From Anisodus tanguticus (Eukaryota; Streptophyta; Magnoliopsida; Solanales; Solanaceae): a DNA stretch of 64,000 bases. Shown one piece after another: positions 22,915-35,168 of the stretch. Location: assembly GCA_034509755.1 (NCBI GenBank), contig CM067556.1, positions 13,787,501 through 13,851,500 on the forward strand, written 5' to 3'. The notes below the pieces were generated by a model. That model saw only the letters and a list, made by a program, of their open reading frames with translations. It was not told the origin of the DNA and made no database searches. The stretch's first letter is position 1. Each line of letters opens with the position of its first letter. The position numbers were made by a program, and so were the translations under genes.

Positions 22915-25900
22915 ATGGCAATTGAGACCGGAACTACCTCTCGCAATTACTTGCACCAATGTTACTCCTACAACCCGTACCGCATTGTGCCACCTAAGGC
23001 TGAGAAACCCGCGAAGTTCACCGGTGCCAACTTTAAAGGATGGCGACAAAGAATGTTCTTTTGGCTTACCACCCTTGGTATGCAAAAGTTCATCGGTGAG
23101 GACCCTCCCGTGCTCGCCGCCGACATGCCCGACAACCAAAAGTTCATGGTTACCGAGGCTTGGAAACAGGCTGATTTTTTGTGCAAAGGCTACATTTTAA
23201 GTGCCTTAGAAGATGACTTGTACAACGTCTACAAGTGCAAAGAGAGACCTCCAAAGAACTATGGAGTGCACTTGAAAAGAAGTACAAAATCGAAGATGCT
23301 TGCTTGAAGAAGTTTGTGGTTGCCAAATTCCTAGACTACAAAATGGTGGATGGAAAAACCGTTGGAACCCAAGTTCAAGAGCTTCAACTTATCTTCCATG
23401 ACCTTATTGCTGAAGGTATGGTAGTAAATGAAGCATTCCAAGTGGTACGCAATGATTGAGAAGTTGCCGCCCTCATGGAAAGATTTCAAGAATTATCTTA
23501 AGCACAAAAGAAAGGAAATGAAGTTGGAAGATCTTGTGATTCGTCTCAAGATCGAGAAAGATAACAAAACCGCTGAGAAGAGGTACCGTAAGACTTCACC
23601 AATTGAAGGGGCAAACATCGTTGAAGATGCTGCTCTGAAAAAGAACAAGAAAAGGAAGAGGCCTTCTGGAAAGGAGAAGGATTCCAATAAGAAAAAGTTC
23701 AAGGGCAACTGCTTTAATCGTGGGAAAGCTGGCCACAAAGCCCCAGATTGTCGTCTCCCGAAAAAGAACAAAGGAAAAGGACAAGCCAATATGGTGGAAA
23801 AGAATGATGATATGGATGATCTGTGTGCAATGCTATCGGAGTGCAATTTGGTTGGAAACCCAAAGGAGTGGTGGCTTGATTCTGGTGTCACTCGACATGT
23901 TTGCGCTACAAAAGAAGCATTTGCAACCTATGCTCCCGCTGGACCCGAAGAGGTACTGTTTATGGGAAATACTGCAACAGCCAAGGTTGAAGGATATGGG
24001 AAGATACTTCTGAAGATGACTTCCGGCAAGGTCCTGACTCTCAACAATGTTATGCACGTTCCAACAATTCGGAAGAATTTAGTTTCAAATGGGACTACTC
24101 GTCAAAAACGGGTTTAAGTGTGTGTTGGTTAGTGAGAAAATTGTATTAAGTAAGAATGATTTGTTCATAGGAAAGGGCTACCTCACCTAGGGCCTTTTCA
24201 AACTCAATGTAATGGTTGTTGACAGTATTAATAAAAATTTAGCTTCGTCTTACTTATTGGAGTCAAATGATTTATGGCATGTTCGTTTAGGACATGTCAA
24301 CTACAAAACCTTGCGAAAATTGATTAATTTAGAAGTATTGCCTAAATTCGAGTGTAATAAATCTAAATGTGAAATCTGTGTTGAATCTAAGTTTGTTAAA
24401 CATCCATATAAGTCTATTGATAGGAATTCAAATCCTTTAGACTTAATTCACACAGATATATGTGATATGAAGTCAATACCATCTCGCGGTGGGAAAAAAT
24501 ATTTTATAACTTTTATTGACGATTGCACTCGATATTGTTATGTGTATTTGCTTAATAGTAAGGATGAAGCAATTGATGCATTTAAGCAATACAAAAATGA
24601 AGTGGAAAATCAATTGAATAAAAAGATAAAAATGATTAGAAGTGATAGGGGTGGAGAGTACGAATCTCCTTTTGCGAGATATGTTTAGAATATGGAATTA
24701 TTCATCAAACTACGCCTTTACACACCACAATCAAATGGAATTGCGGAAAGGAAAAACCGAACATTAAAGGAAATGATGAATGCCTTATTAATAAGTTCCG
24801 GTTTACCGCAAAGCTTGTGGGGGAGGCTATCCTTACAGCCTAACCGAATACTCAACAGGGTGGCCCACAACAAAACACAATCTATTCCATATGAACTATG
24901 GAAAGGAAGAAAACCCAACTTGAAATATTTCAAAGTGTGGGGGTGTTTAGCAAAGGTCCAAGTTCCTTTGTCCAAAAGGGTAAAAATCGGACCAAAAACT
25001 GTGGATTGTGTTTTTATTGGCTATGCTACAAACAGCAAAGCTTGTCGGTTATTGGTTCACAAATCGGACAATCCCGAAATTCATGTTAACACGGTAATTG
25101 AATCAGATAATGCTGAATTTTTTGAAAACATTTATCCGTATGAAACTGAATGTGAGTCGTCAAGTGAAAGACCTAAATGACCGCGGGAAGAACCAAAGGA
25201 AAATACACCAAGTAAAGAGGATGCAAGGCGTAGCAAACGTCAAAGGACATCTACTTCCTTTGGACCAGATTTTGTGACATTCTTGCTTGAAAGTGATCCT
25301 CAAACATTTAAAGCGGCAATGTCTTCTTCTGATTCAGCATTTTGGAAAGAGGCAGTCAATAGTGAGATTGAATCAATTTTGAACAACCATACATGGGAAT
25401 TGGTTGATCTTCCTCCTGGAAATAAACCTTTAGGATCAAAATGGATTTTTAAAAGGAAAATGAAAGCTGATGGCACTATTGACAAATATAAGGCAAGACT
25501 TGTGGTCAAAGGTTATAGACAAAAAGAAGGCCTTGATTACTTTGACACATACTCGCCGGTAACAAGAATAACATCTATTCGGGTATTAGTGGCAACGGCG
25601 GCCGTATATGGTCTTGAAATCCATCAAATGGATGTCAAGACAAACTTTCTTAAATGGAGAATTGGAGGAAGAAATTTACATGGAACAACTTTGAGGGTTT
25701 TGTGGTTCCTGGTAAAGAAAGGAAAGTGTGCAAACTTGTTAAGTCACTTTATGGACTTAAACAAGCACCCAAACAATGGCATGCGAAATTTGACCAAACA
25801 ATGTTGGCAAATGGATTTAAGATTAATGAGTGTGACAAATGTGTTTACATTAAAAATACTCCAAATCATGAAGTCATTGTTTGTTTATATGTTGATGACA

Positions 25901-26860
25901 TGTTGATAATGAGTAGAGATATTACCGATGTAAATGCTACGAAGCGTATGCTTTGGCTAGCAAATTTGATATGAAGGACTTAGGAGTTGCCGATTTGATC
26001 TTAGGTATCGAAATTCATAAAACTCCACAAGGTCTAGCATTATCGCAGCCTCATTATATTGAAAGAGTACTTGACAAGTTTAAGTATTTAAATTTCAATG
26101 TTGCAAAGACTCCAATTGATGTAAGTTTTGCACTTCAAAAGAATAAAGGTGAAAGTGACTCACAATTGGACTATGCACGAGTTTTGGGAAGTTTGATGTA
26201 TATTATGAATTGTACACGACCGATATAGTATGTGCTATAAGCAAGTTTGAGTCGATTCACGAGTAATCCCAATCAAACTCATTGGATGGCAATGAAACGA
26301 GTCTTGGGGTATTTAAAACACACCCAAGACTATGCTTTGCATTATAACAAATATCCCGCCGTGATCGAAGGATATAGTGATGCAAATTTGATCACCGGAT
26401 CATTTGAAGTTAAATCCACGAGTGGTTATGTTTTCACAATTGGGGGTGGATCAGTGTCTTGGAAATCATCAAAACAGACATGCATCGCCCGCTCTACAAT
26501 GGAATCTGAATTTATAGCTTTTGACAAGGCCGGTGAAGAAGTTTGAATGGCTCCGGAATTTCTTAGAAGATATTCCATTCGCCCAAACCTTTGGCTCCTA
26601 TATGTATACATTGTGACAGTCAAGCAAATAGGTAGGGCGGAAGCGTAATGTACAACGGAAAATCTCGTCACATACGACGAAGACATAATACCGTTAGACA
26701 ACTCCTCTCTAGTGGCGTTATCACGATTGACTATGTAAAGTCAAGAGATAACGTGGCGGATCCGCTTACAAAAGGCTTATCTAGAGAGGGAGTTAGTAGA
26801 TCATCAATGGGAATGGGGTTAAGGCCGAGGACAAGTCATCATGGCGGTAACTCTACCTAG
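22915..26860 (+). pseudogene. copia-2 gag-pol polyprotein, frameshifted
   Basis: The ATG at 22915 opens gag (MAIETGTTSRNYLHQCYSYN). Gag continues in other frames from 23235 and 23428. The zinc knuckle CFNRGKAGHKAPDC has Arg for its second Cys. The protease site is WWLDSGVTRH (about 23870). Pre-integrase and integrase follow (LWHVRLGHV, LIHTDICDM, IRSDRGGEYE), stopped at 24688 and continued from 24692 (PQSNGIAERKNRTLKEMM). Reverse transcriptase spans 25274-25974 with a frame break near 25650 and catalytic YVDDML at 25888. RNase H follows (CIARSTMESEFIA) and ends with DPLTKGLSREG. At least six breaks make it non-autonomous. LTR similarity implies it moved fairly recently, perhaps aided by relatives. 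Confidence 0.88.
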
Positions 26861-27438
26861 CAGACTCGGAGATCCCAAGAGCTAGGTTCAAGGAGATCAA
26901 ACAAAGTTGTGACTGACGGTTCAACATTGTCAAATAACTCAACCCATTCTCGGATGAAGACAATGTTCAGAAATAAGGATAAAACCTTATGGCTTGTTAA
27001 TGAGTTAATAAAGCATTAAGGTTCTTTAATGATTATCTAAATCTGGCAGTATATGACCAGATAATGTGGCTATAGGACCACATGTTTAGAAGTCATCTAT
27101 GTGAGTGTTAAGTGTAAGCCGCTTTAAAGGGGAATGACAGTGAAGGCCCATTCTCTACGCACTCATGAAACCAGGAAGTGTTCATGGCTGAAACGAACAC
27201 AATCGTGAGAACCATAAATGGTTGAGGGTTGATTGTGTGACTTATGTTGTCTAGGTATACAACAAAGTTCGACGGTTCAAAGATATCAAATCTACCGATT
27301 GATCGAGTATATCCGATATAAGTTCACTACGGAAAGTTCAAAGGGAAACCTAGTTATCCAGATGCAGTCAATTCTCGCTTGTATATCACACTTGTCCGCA
27401 CTTTTATATTATAGCCATTCCCCATTCATGTGGGGGAT

Positions 27439-28279
27439 TGTTAGGTATTGATATTGGTGAATGGGAAATGATTGGAAAGAAAAGTGGGAGTTGTCCCACA
27501 TCGGTAGTGGAAAGAAAAGTGGGAGTTCCCTCTTGCTTTATAAAATAAGCATTTGTCCCACATCGGTAGTGGAAAGAAAAGTTCTTCTACTTATAAGTAG
27601 AATTACTCCTTCTTGTCAGTAAAAGGGTTGAGGGGGCAAGGACCCCTCGCGCCGTCGTCGTTCGCTCGGCTCGGCTTCGGCTTCAGCTTCGGCTTCAGAT
27701 TCGGATTCGGATTTGGTCAAATGATCTGATTGATTGATAATCTTTTTGGACCAAATTTTCTTTAATTTTTAATTATTTAATTAATCATTATTTAATTAAA
27801 TTAATTAACTTATCCAATCCTACCCGTTAGTGACCCCGGCGCGACCCGATTTCTTTTCCTTATTTAAATTTCCCACCATTTTCAGTGGTTGTTTAGAAAG
27901 GTTGCAAACCTTCAGAAACAGTACTTCCATGGCTATAAATTCGTTTGATTCCTCAGAATATTACTTACGAATTTTCTGAACAACACAAACTTCTTCTTCT
28001 TCTGCATAAACAAATTTTGTGTGATATACTACTGTTGAGTGGTTCGCCGCTACCGGAATTTGGAGTACTACTATTCTGGTAAGATAATCGTTCTATCCTG
28101 GGAGGGGATATTCCATCAACCTCGAGTACTGGTGAGGGGAATAATTTCCTTAAGGACACACTTTGAACTAAGTGGGCTCGATTATATTCTGAAAAATATT
28201 TTTATTTTTCCAACACTGATTCTGTTCATTAGTCAACTATTATTGTTTACTGGTTTTTTTGGAATACAGATTATTAACA
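27439..28279 (+). repeat. copia-2 3' LTR
   Basis: 841 bp from TGTTAGGTATTGATATTGG to ATTATTAACA. It is nearly identical to the 5' LTR apart from a few substitutions and a GCTTCGGCTTCAG-rich expansion near 27670-27725. Confidence 0.9.
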
Positions 28280-28284
28280 AAAAC

Positions 28285-29959
28285 AATGAATCTGAGAGCA
28301 GCTTTTGCCTAGGTAATTACCTAACGAGAGAGAGTCAAATGCAAAAGTTAGCTTTTTCGAGTTGTTCAATAGCTTCTTCACACAATTCTTCTAAATTTTG
28401 AATAGATGCTTTCGTTTTTGTCATTTTTGATTTGTGAATTGTTAATTAGACCATTCGTACACTCTATGCGATCGAATGTTTCTTATACATGTGATTTTTA
28501 TACAAGGTATCGAACTTATAAATCTATTTTCTTTTTTACTTGTTAGTCTTTGAGTCTAGAAAGAATTCAGAAATATTCTAAAAATTTACTTCGAATAAAG
28601 AAATTCAGAATATTATTTCCTGATATCTCAATTGGTCAAATTAGAAATCAAGTGTCTCCTTTCGATGAATGATCTAAAGAACCACTTTAAGTAATGAATA
28701 TTATTAAGATTTTGAGACGAAAGAACTCATTTTGCTATCAAAATATCTAATATTTCAAAAATAAATTCACTAATTACCCATAGCCAGGAATAGAATAATT
28801 GAGTGAAAGATATTACGATGATAAAAAAAAAAAACTGCTAAAAGATAAATTGGCTAGTTCTCATTATTTAATTAAGAAATCCAATTGTTGGTCATTAAAG
28901 AATACAAAAGCAAGAACTTCAAATTTACAAGATACGATCTATCTGGATCTAAATTGTCAATTTTTAAAAATACATTCCTCCAGTATATTGTGGGGTTTGG
29001 CTCCCCCTATACGCGATGTGGCAAAAAAGACTGATTCAACGAGATATGTCTGCATGTCAAGAGTGTGCTCCATGATGGTGAAACTGACATTTTTTTGGGG
29101 GGATAGGGGGAGAAAGCGGCCCCCTTTTTTGCGGCAAAGTAGAAAGTTGAGATTTCCCTCGCGTAGCTCCATTCAGAAAGAACACAAAAATGAGAAAGAA
29201 CATTATTTCGCGGATGCTTATCATCACTACTGTAAAACGATTTTTTCTGTAGGCATCCATCAAGTCCGAAATTATATACTGCCGTAGAAACTAAATCGAA
29301 TGGGTTGGTTGAAAGATAAGGATAGTGTGATTGGTTAGAAGGTAAGGTTAGCATGATTAACTAATATCGAGTCTCTTGGATCATGGGCAACAACTACTTG
29401 GATTAAATCCACTAAACATCATTTGGATAGGCTCAAATATTTATTTTTTGAGTCGAAGTCTTGTTAGACAAGACTTGGATATATGATATTTGGGCATGGA
29501 TGAAGACCTATCTCCTTATTTTTTTTATGTTTGTTGATGCTTTAAAATTAAGTTTAAAGTATACTCCTTAAGTCTTGAAAGAGCATGATGTTTGGACTTT
29601 CATGAGTAACAAGAATTGTAAAAATAATCAAGCATATAACTTCACATAAGTATTATTATTTATATTAATAAGTGTTAATTCAAGTTATAAGATGTTAGTC
29701 ATATGTTTGCAATATATTATCTTCGATATTATTGTAAAAACCTTTATTTATTACTATAAAAATTTAAGTAGTTTAATTTAAAATTCTAAAATATTTTTAA
29801 TGTTAAAAAGTAGGAAGTCTTTTTTTATGATTTTTTTTTAGAAATTTTAAAATTGTCTAAGTGAAATTAAAATTATAAAAAACACTATTAAAATTTTATG
29901 AGCTTTTAAATTTTTGGGGTCTAAAATAAAAGTTTTATTAGCCTCCTTAAACCTCACCC
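28285..29959. other. Sequence of uncertain origin downstream of copia-2, possibly organelle-derived
   Basis: At 28421-28335 on the minus strand a short ATG-started frame reads IQNLEELCEEAIEQLEKA, close to part of plastid ATP synthase subunit b (atpF) as I remember it. The rest, to about 29340, has an even, organelle-like texture and a minus-strand open stretch (29354-29007), but I could not place it. 29340-29959 is AT-rich with nothing recognised. Confidence 0.25.
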
Positions 29960-30770
29960 TTCTTTAGTGCATATATTACTTAGGCCCATCTGTTTGTATT
30001 AAGACTAAGACATTTGAACCTGATTGCACATTCGAATAATTAAGATATTGTCTCTAGATATGAATAATGAATGATTAAGATTGTTTATTTTTAAACATTA
30101 GAATATGTATACCTTTTTTTATTTTTAAATATAATAAATATACAATTCAAATACAAAAGTACTTAAATATTAAGAAAAAAGGTAAAATAATATTATTTTT
30201 TGATAAAAAATATATTTATGATTGTTAGTGATGGTGGGATGGTTTTAGTGGTGGTGGTGATGGTTGGAGCTAGTGTTTAGTAATGATGGCGGTGAAGTTG
30301 TGATTGTGGAGGTGATTAATGTTATAGTGACTGACGCAATGGTGACGATGACGACATTGGATATAAGTATAATGATTAAGATGGTATGTGTATTAGCGAG
30401 TGACAATATGGTTGAGATCGGTAGTATTTGCCAGTGGTGATTGTGATAACAAAGATGGTTGGTGGTGGTAGCTGGTGGTTGGCGATGGTGGTGGTAGCTG
30501 GTGGTTGGCGATGGTGGTGGTGGTTGACAAGGTGGTTAGTGGTGGTGGTTGATGATTGTGGACAAAGTGGTGGTGAAAATTATCCACAGAAAATTACCTC
30601 TTAATGATATTAAGATTTTATTCAAGATCTTAATAATTAAGACCTATTAAGACCAAATAAGTGTTTAAATCTTAATGTAAATGAATGTACCTAATGACCT
30701 AAGGTCTTAACTATTCTGATTCATAGATACATTATGTGTAAATAAGACCTATGTTTTAGACACTAACAGA
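29960..30770. repeat. GTG-rich low-complexity tract in a MITE-like repeat
   Basis: 30230-30570 is dominated by GGTGGTGG, GATGGTGG and GGTTGGCGATGG words. It is flanked by TTAAGACTAAGACATTTGAA (about 30000) and by TTAAGACCTATTAAGACC and GACCTAAGGTCTTAAC (about 30640-30705). The outer phrases are roughly inverted. The 4010-4850 locus looks like the same family in the other orientation. The His/Pro-rich minus frame at 30393-30587 is a by-product of the tract. Confidence 0.45.
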
Positions 30771-30781
30771 AATTCACCTAT

Positions 30782-31493
30782 TTTTATCATAGGCTGAAGT
30801 CATCGACTCACCCTTTAAGTTGTATGTGTATTTCACTTAGACCCATCCAACTGAGACCTCTACCATCTGAACTTTCAAAAACACTTATACTGTGTCACTT
30901 GGACACAATTGTTGAGGTGGCAAAGTGTGTGCGATGCACTGTCTAAAAGGGCGTGAGATGCCATATATTTTCTTTCTAAAAAATTTTAATCATCAAAAAA
31001 ATAATTTTAAAAAAATCTATTTTAATTCTATTTAACTAATTAAACAATTCAAACAAAACAAAACTGAAAAACTTAGCCCATCCTCCCCCATCTAAAAACC
31101 CAGCCCACTTCGCCGCCGCCGTCACCTCACTGTCGCCATTGATCGCTGCTCCACTTCTCAATCTCACCATCAAGTTTCTCATATACTTTTCTTCACAATT
31201 TTAATACTCCACTGCCACTACCGACGGTGTAAACCCATTTCAAAATCAAACCCAAATGTCAACATTGATAAACTTACTCAAAACTAATCCACGTGTTTCC
31301 GTTTTATTGATTGTTTTGGCATGTGAATTGCACGCATTATTTATATTTAACTAAAAATATTAATTTTATGTCCAAGTAACACAATAAAAATAATTTTAAA
31401 GGGTTCATGTGATAAATATTTTAGTTAGAGTATCTAAATGAAATACACGAAACAATTTAGAGGGTCGGTCTATGATTTCAGTCTTTTATCATA
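30782..31493. mobile_element. Mutator-like MITE with 10-bp target duplication
   Basis: Inverted ends GGCTGAAGTCATCGACTCAC (30792) and, on the other strand, GACTGAAATCATAGACCGAC (from 31483) remain similar for about 50 bp, up to TGTATTTCA(C/T)TTAGA. They are flanked by TTTTATCATA on both sides (30782-30791 and 31484-31493). Long inverted ends and a 9-10 bp duplication fit Mutator-like elements. The interior has a GC-rich island (about 31080-31280, CTTCGCCGCCGCCGTCACC) unlike its surroundings. Confidence 0.7.
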
Positions 31494-33788
31494 CACACAT
31501 GTCAGCAAAGTATCTCCATCTGGATGACCCATGAAGGGGCAGATTAGTCAAAGTAAGAAATATTCTTTCTAACTGACATGTCAGCTCTCAAAGTTGTCGG
31601 ACTTGCCATGTTTCCACCAACAAAATGGGAGGGTCGCTATCCCACCTGTCAACGGCTAAGATCTCATCCTATACTCTATTTGATTCCCTTTGTAGATATG
31701 TTACAAGTAAAGTTGGAATGAACTGGAAAAAAAAAATTGATTTCTTTTTTAAAAATAGGTAGAGATTGAGTTTTATTTGAATAATGCTAAGATTGAGGTT
31801 CTTTTAATGCTGAACTTGAATTTATGAAATTTAAAATGAAATATCAAAACACTGATTTTAATGTACACTTCAAGTGTAACGTTGTTTTTCACTCACACAA
31901 ATGTTCCCAATGAAACTAAATGTTCATATATAACTTTGTAACTTTCTCAAAAGTTTCTACCTAGGATTTTTTATACTACCAATAAATTTGTGAATGTAGA
32001 TAAATTCATAAAGATTTGTGAGGTTGAAATTCTGAAAGCACTTTAGGAACAGAGGAGGAATTACGATTTAAAGTTTATGGGTTCAGGATTCTAGCACTTT
32101 TTTATTAGGTTATAAATAATAATTTGTATATATTAAATTAATTTTTAACGCAATTCAGAGTTTGAACTAAAGTTACTCGTTCGGCTGAACCCGTATCCTG
32201 GTGTCTGGCTCTGCCCTTGCTTACGAATCAATATATTTAAGTTGTAACTGATTTTTTTTTTAATTTGGACTTGAAATTGAAAAATAAAGCGAAAGATCTT
32301 TGGTTTGGATATTAAATTCCTTAAATTTTTGAATGCCAAAAAAAATACTATGGAACTTTAAGCATTTCACTTGAAATAGTCGAAATCTTTTTATATTTCC
32401 TTTTTACTATTTTGAAGTGAACTAGGATGGTCAAGTCAACAAGGTAAATGAGTCAAAAGGCGAAGCGCATGCGCAAGAACTCAGGATCACACGTGAGATC
32501 GCGTATGGCAGCGTACAATACTTTTCCGTGCGCTCATTGAATTTCACTGGTTGGGATGTGGTCAAACATGTAGAGACTGACCCTGAGCTTTTTAGTCAGG
32601 GTTAAGTTGAACCACTGTTCTACTCCTTTTACTCAATTTTTTTTTCTCACTATCATAATATTTAAGCCTTAATACATGACAACCTCTTAGACTTTCAACA
32701 AACTTCATTTAGATATTCGAACGATGATTCATTTAAAATTTAGATTGATTCATTCGTTCAATTGATATAAGCACGCTATAATTAGAGTGTCTAAATAAAA
32801 TTTATTGACATGAGAAGTTATTAATGTATTAAGCCAAAATTAAAAAAAGACATATCTTTGTGATTCTTGGAGAAGTTAAAAAATTAGAGGATATTGTTGC
32901 CAATTAAGTTCAAGAGGAATTGAGACCGAATAAGAATTTAAAATTTAGGAGCTTTAAATTTCACCAAATTCATAGCTCATTTTTTTCTCCTTAAATTCTT
33001 TTTTTCATTGAGGGAGGGATAGAGGAAAAGGGGAAAAGAATACTATGTCAATCATGAGGTTTGAACCCTTTGTCACAATTGGGGAAAGTAGGGAAGTCAG
33101 TGAGTAAGCTAACTATCAACCTTTATTGATCGTTTTAATTATTGAATTCACAATTAAATATTTATAGATATTTAATAAATACAAAGTCTAAATAAAAATA
33201 AAAATAAAAATTTGTCCAACCTCATACCTAATAATATTGTAGCTCCGCTTATGGTCTGAAATCATCTTGAAACAAAAAGAAAAAACATTGTACGTATCGT
33301 ATTAAATGGTTATAGCCACGTCTCAAACAATTGGGACAAATTCTCACAGTTTGTCCCTCAGAATCCTGGCAATTGGTCATTGATTGGCCAATTTTGAGAA
33401 GAAAGGGAGAAAATTCCTGAGTCTTTTCTCTCCTTTTAATGAGATGTTTTGCTTTTTGAGTCAATAAACTCTTTGGATGCTGTAAAGATAAAAGTAATAA
33501 AGTTGGTCACTGTTTGCATCTCTTTTTGATCCTTCTAATCTAGGCCCATATCTATGTCGGATCAATCATGCTCTTTAGGATTATTGGAATCTGAAATCTA
33601 GATAGGATGATACTTTGTTACAGTGCTAACTTCATTAGCACAACATTTAATTTGACTAAGAAATCTTTTCACATAATTTTCAGTACCAAAGAAAATATTG
33701 TGATAAATATGTATAAAATGTTACTAAGAGTCTAGGATAAATGTTATTTAGTTTTACCCTTTTAGTCTCACCTTCTTTAGGCTCTTTT
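31494..33788. other. Intergenic sequence with several small repeats
   Basis: No gene was found. About 32045-32220 resembles a hAT MITE (CAGAGGAGGAATTACG at left, GGTGTCTGGCTCTGCC at right). About 32667-32835 is an imperfect inverted repeat (CTTAATACATGACAACCTCT against TTATTAATGTATTAAG). About 33020-33120 has tRNA-like boxes on the minus strand (TAGCTTACTCACTG, GGGTTCAAACCTC), perhaps a SINE head. Confidence 0.4.
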
Positions 33789-33910
33789 GAGCCGAGAGTT
33801 TATCGAAAATAGTCTTTCTACCTCACAAAAGTAGGGGTAAAGTTTGCGTACATCCTACCCTTACGAGACTCCAATTGTGTGATCACACTGAATTTGTTGA
33901 TGTCGTTGTA
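33789..33910 (+). mobile_element. TS-type SINE, 3' part
   Basis: In plus orientation: GAGCCGAGAGTTTATCG, then AGTAGGGGTAAAGTTTGCGT, ACATCCTACCCTTACGAGAC, ending TTGTTGATGTCGTTG. This is a diverged full 3' region without the tRNA-derived head. It lies 57 bp from copia-3. Confidence 0.75.
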
Positions 33911-33966
33911 GTTTCACCTTTTTTAGGCAAGATCTATGAAAGGAGGCACTTAGGGCCTATAAAGCA

Positions 33967-35168
33967 TGTTGGATTACAAGGATTTGCAAGAAACGGAAAT
34001 TACAAGTAACTGCTTATGTAAGAATTGAAATAACAATTCAACTAGAAAACTGAAAATTACAATATAAAAACAAAACTGAAATTACAATATTTGTTGAACA
34101 AGAAGACCGGAAACTGCTTTGATTTTTGCTGAGTCGAGTGTGGCACTCTGTCCTTAAGACAATATTGCCCCGTATGTATCCTTTATACGTCCCGGACAAT
34201 TCGTCTCCCTAGATAAAACAGCAATGGAACAATTGAGCAAAGGAAACTCAAGAGCTACCGTGAAGAATATTGAATAATGAAATGATGCTTGGAAGTTATA
34301 GGAAGAACGATTTTACGGTTGTATATTTTCGAGTATATGAAGTGTGCCTCAACAATGGTGTAAGGGGTGTTTATATAGGTGAGGAAGGGGGGTTTGTTTG
34401 ATCGCCTCCATAACAACCATTATTGGCCAAATAATGACCATTATGGAGGTAGTAAAGCCACCAAATAAATGGAGAGAAAATACCAACGGATGGCCATTAT
34501 AGGAGGTGTAATTCAGCCAAAATAAATGGCTGAATTGAGTGCTTGACGTTTCTGTTCCCTTCTGCCGAAATTCTGACTTTCTGGAAACTTCAGGGACCAA
34601 ACTGTATATCTTGAAACTTCAGGGATCAAACTCGTACATCCGAAAGAATTCTCGTCCAAACCGCACATCCGAAACTTCGGGATCAAACTGCACTTCTGGC
34701 AAAGTTTTCTGGCCCAAAAAGATAATATCAGAAGGCCCACAGCCCACAGCCCACGACCCGTGAACCCGGAACCGGACCGGATGGGCGGGCGGTGGCGACG
34801 CGCGTGTGGTCTTTCCTCGAACTGAAGCACATCTAGGTCCTCCCTCCTTTAAACACATGGGATACCCCTTGGGGTCCCAAACCCCAAACCAATTTCGAAT
34901 CTTATATACACAACAATTCTTTCTTCCTCTACTGATGAGGGAGAATTGAACACAATACCACACTTTCCATGCTTCAAACACCTCACTTCGTGGACCAATA
35001 TCTCTTTCATTTCTCAACAAAATTTGACGATTCTTGGCCCTACGGTTATCTACGTACTTAGTAGATCATGCATGTGTGAAGAACCGGATTCTCCAACATA
35101 CGTAACACTAGTGTTTAAGCCGTTAAAGTTGGTCGGTCGCAACTCCCGCCAAAGGCAAATTTCCAACA
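33967..35168 (-). repeat. copia-3 3' LTR (complete)
   Basis: 1202 bp from TGTTGGATTACAAGG to TTTCCAACA on the plus strand. Features shared with the copia-5 LTR (60094-61407) are the TGTCCTTAAGACAATATTGC block, the repeated ACCAAACTGTA/TTGAAACTTC phrases, a short CCCGTGAACCCGGAACC tract, and the TTCTCCAACATACGTAACAC end region. Confidence 0.88.

Larger units (their letters stand above)
21726..28279 (+). mobile_element. Ty1/copia retrotransposon, copia-2 (full length)
   Basis: A 6554-bp element flanked by the 5-bp target duplication AAAAC (21721-21725 and 28280-28284). The LTRs are about 0.8 kb. The order gag, protease, integrase, reverse transcriptase, RNase H runs on the plus strand. A purine-rich TGTGGGGGAT lies directly before the 3' LTR. 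Directly after the 5' LTR the sequence is ATCTTAAGAAAATT rather than the usual TGGTATCAGAGC, so no standard primer-binding site is visible. About 580 bp of non-coding DNA separates RNase H from the 3' LTR, as in copia-3 and copia-5. Confidence 0.92.

Noticed and set aside
30393..30587. A His/Pro/Thr-rich minus-strand frame.
   Set aside because: It is a by-product of the GGTGGT low-complexity tract.
33020..33120. A tRNA gene on the minus strand, suggested by A- and B-box-like motifs.
   Set aside because: No acceptor-stem pairing or anticodon arm could be drawn; it is at best a SINE head.
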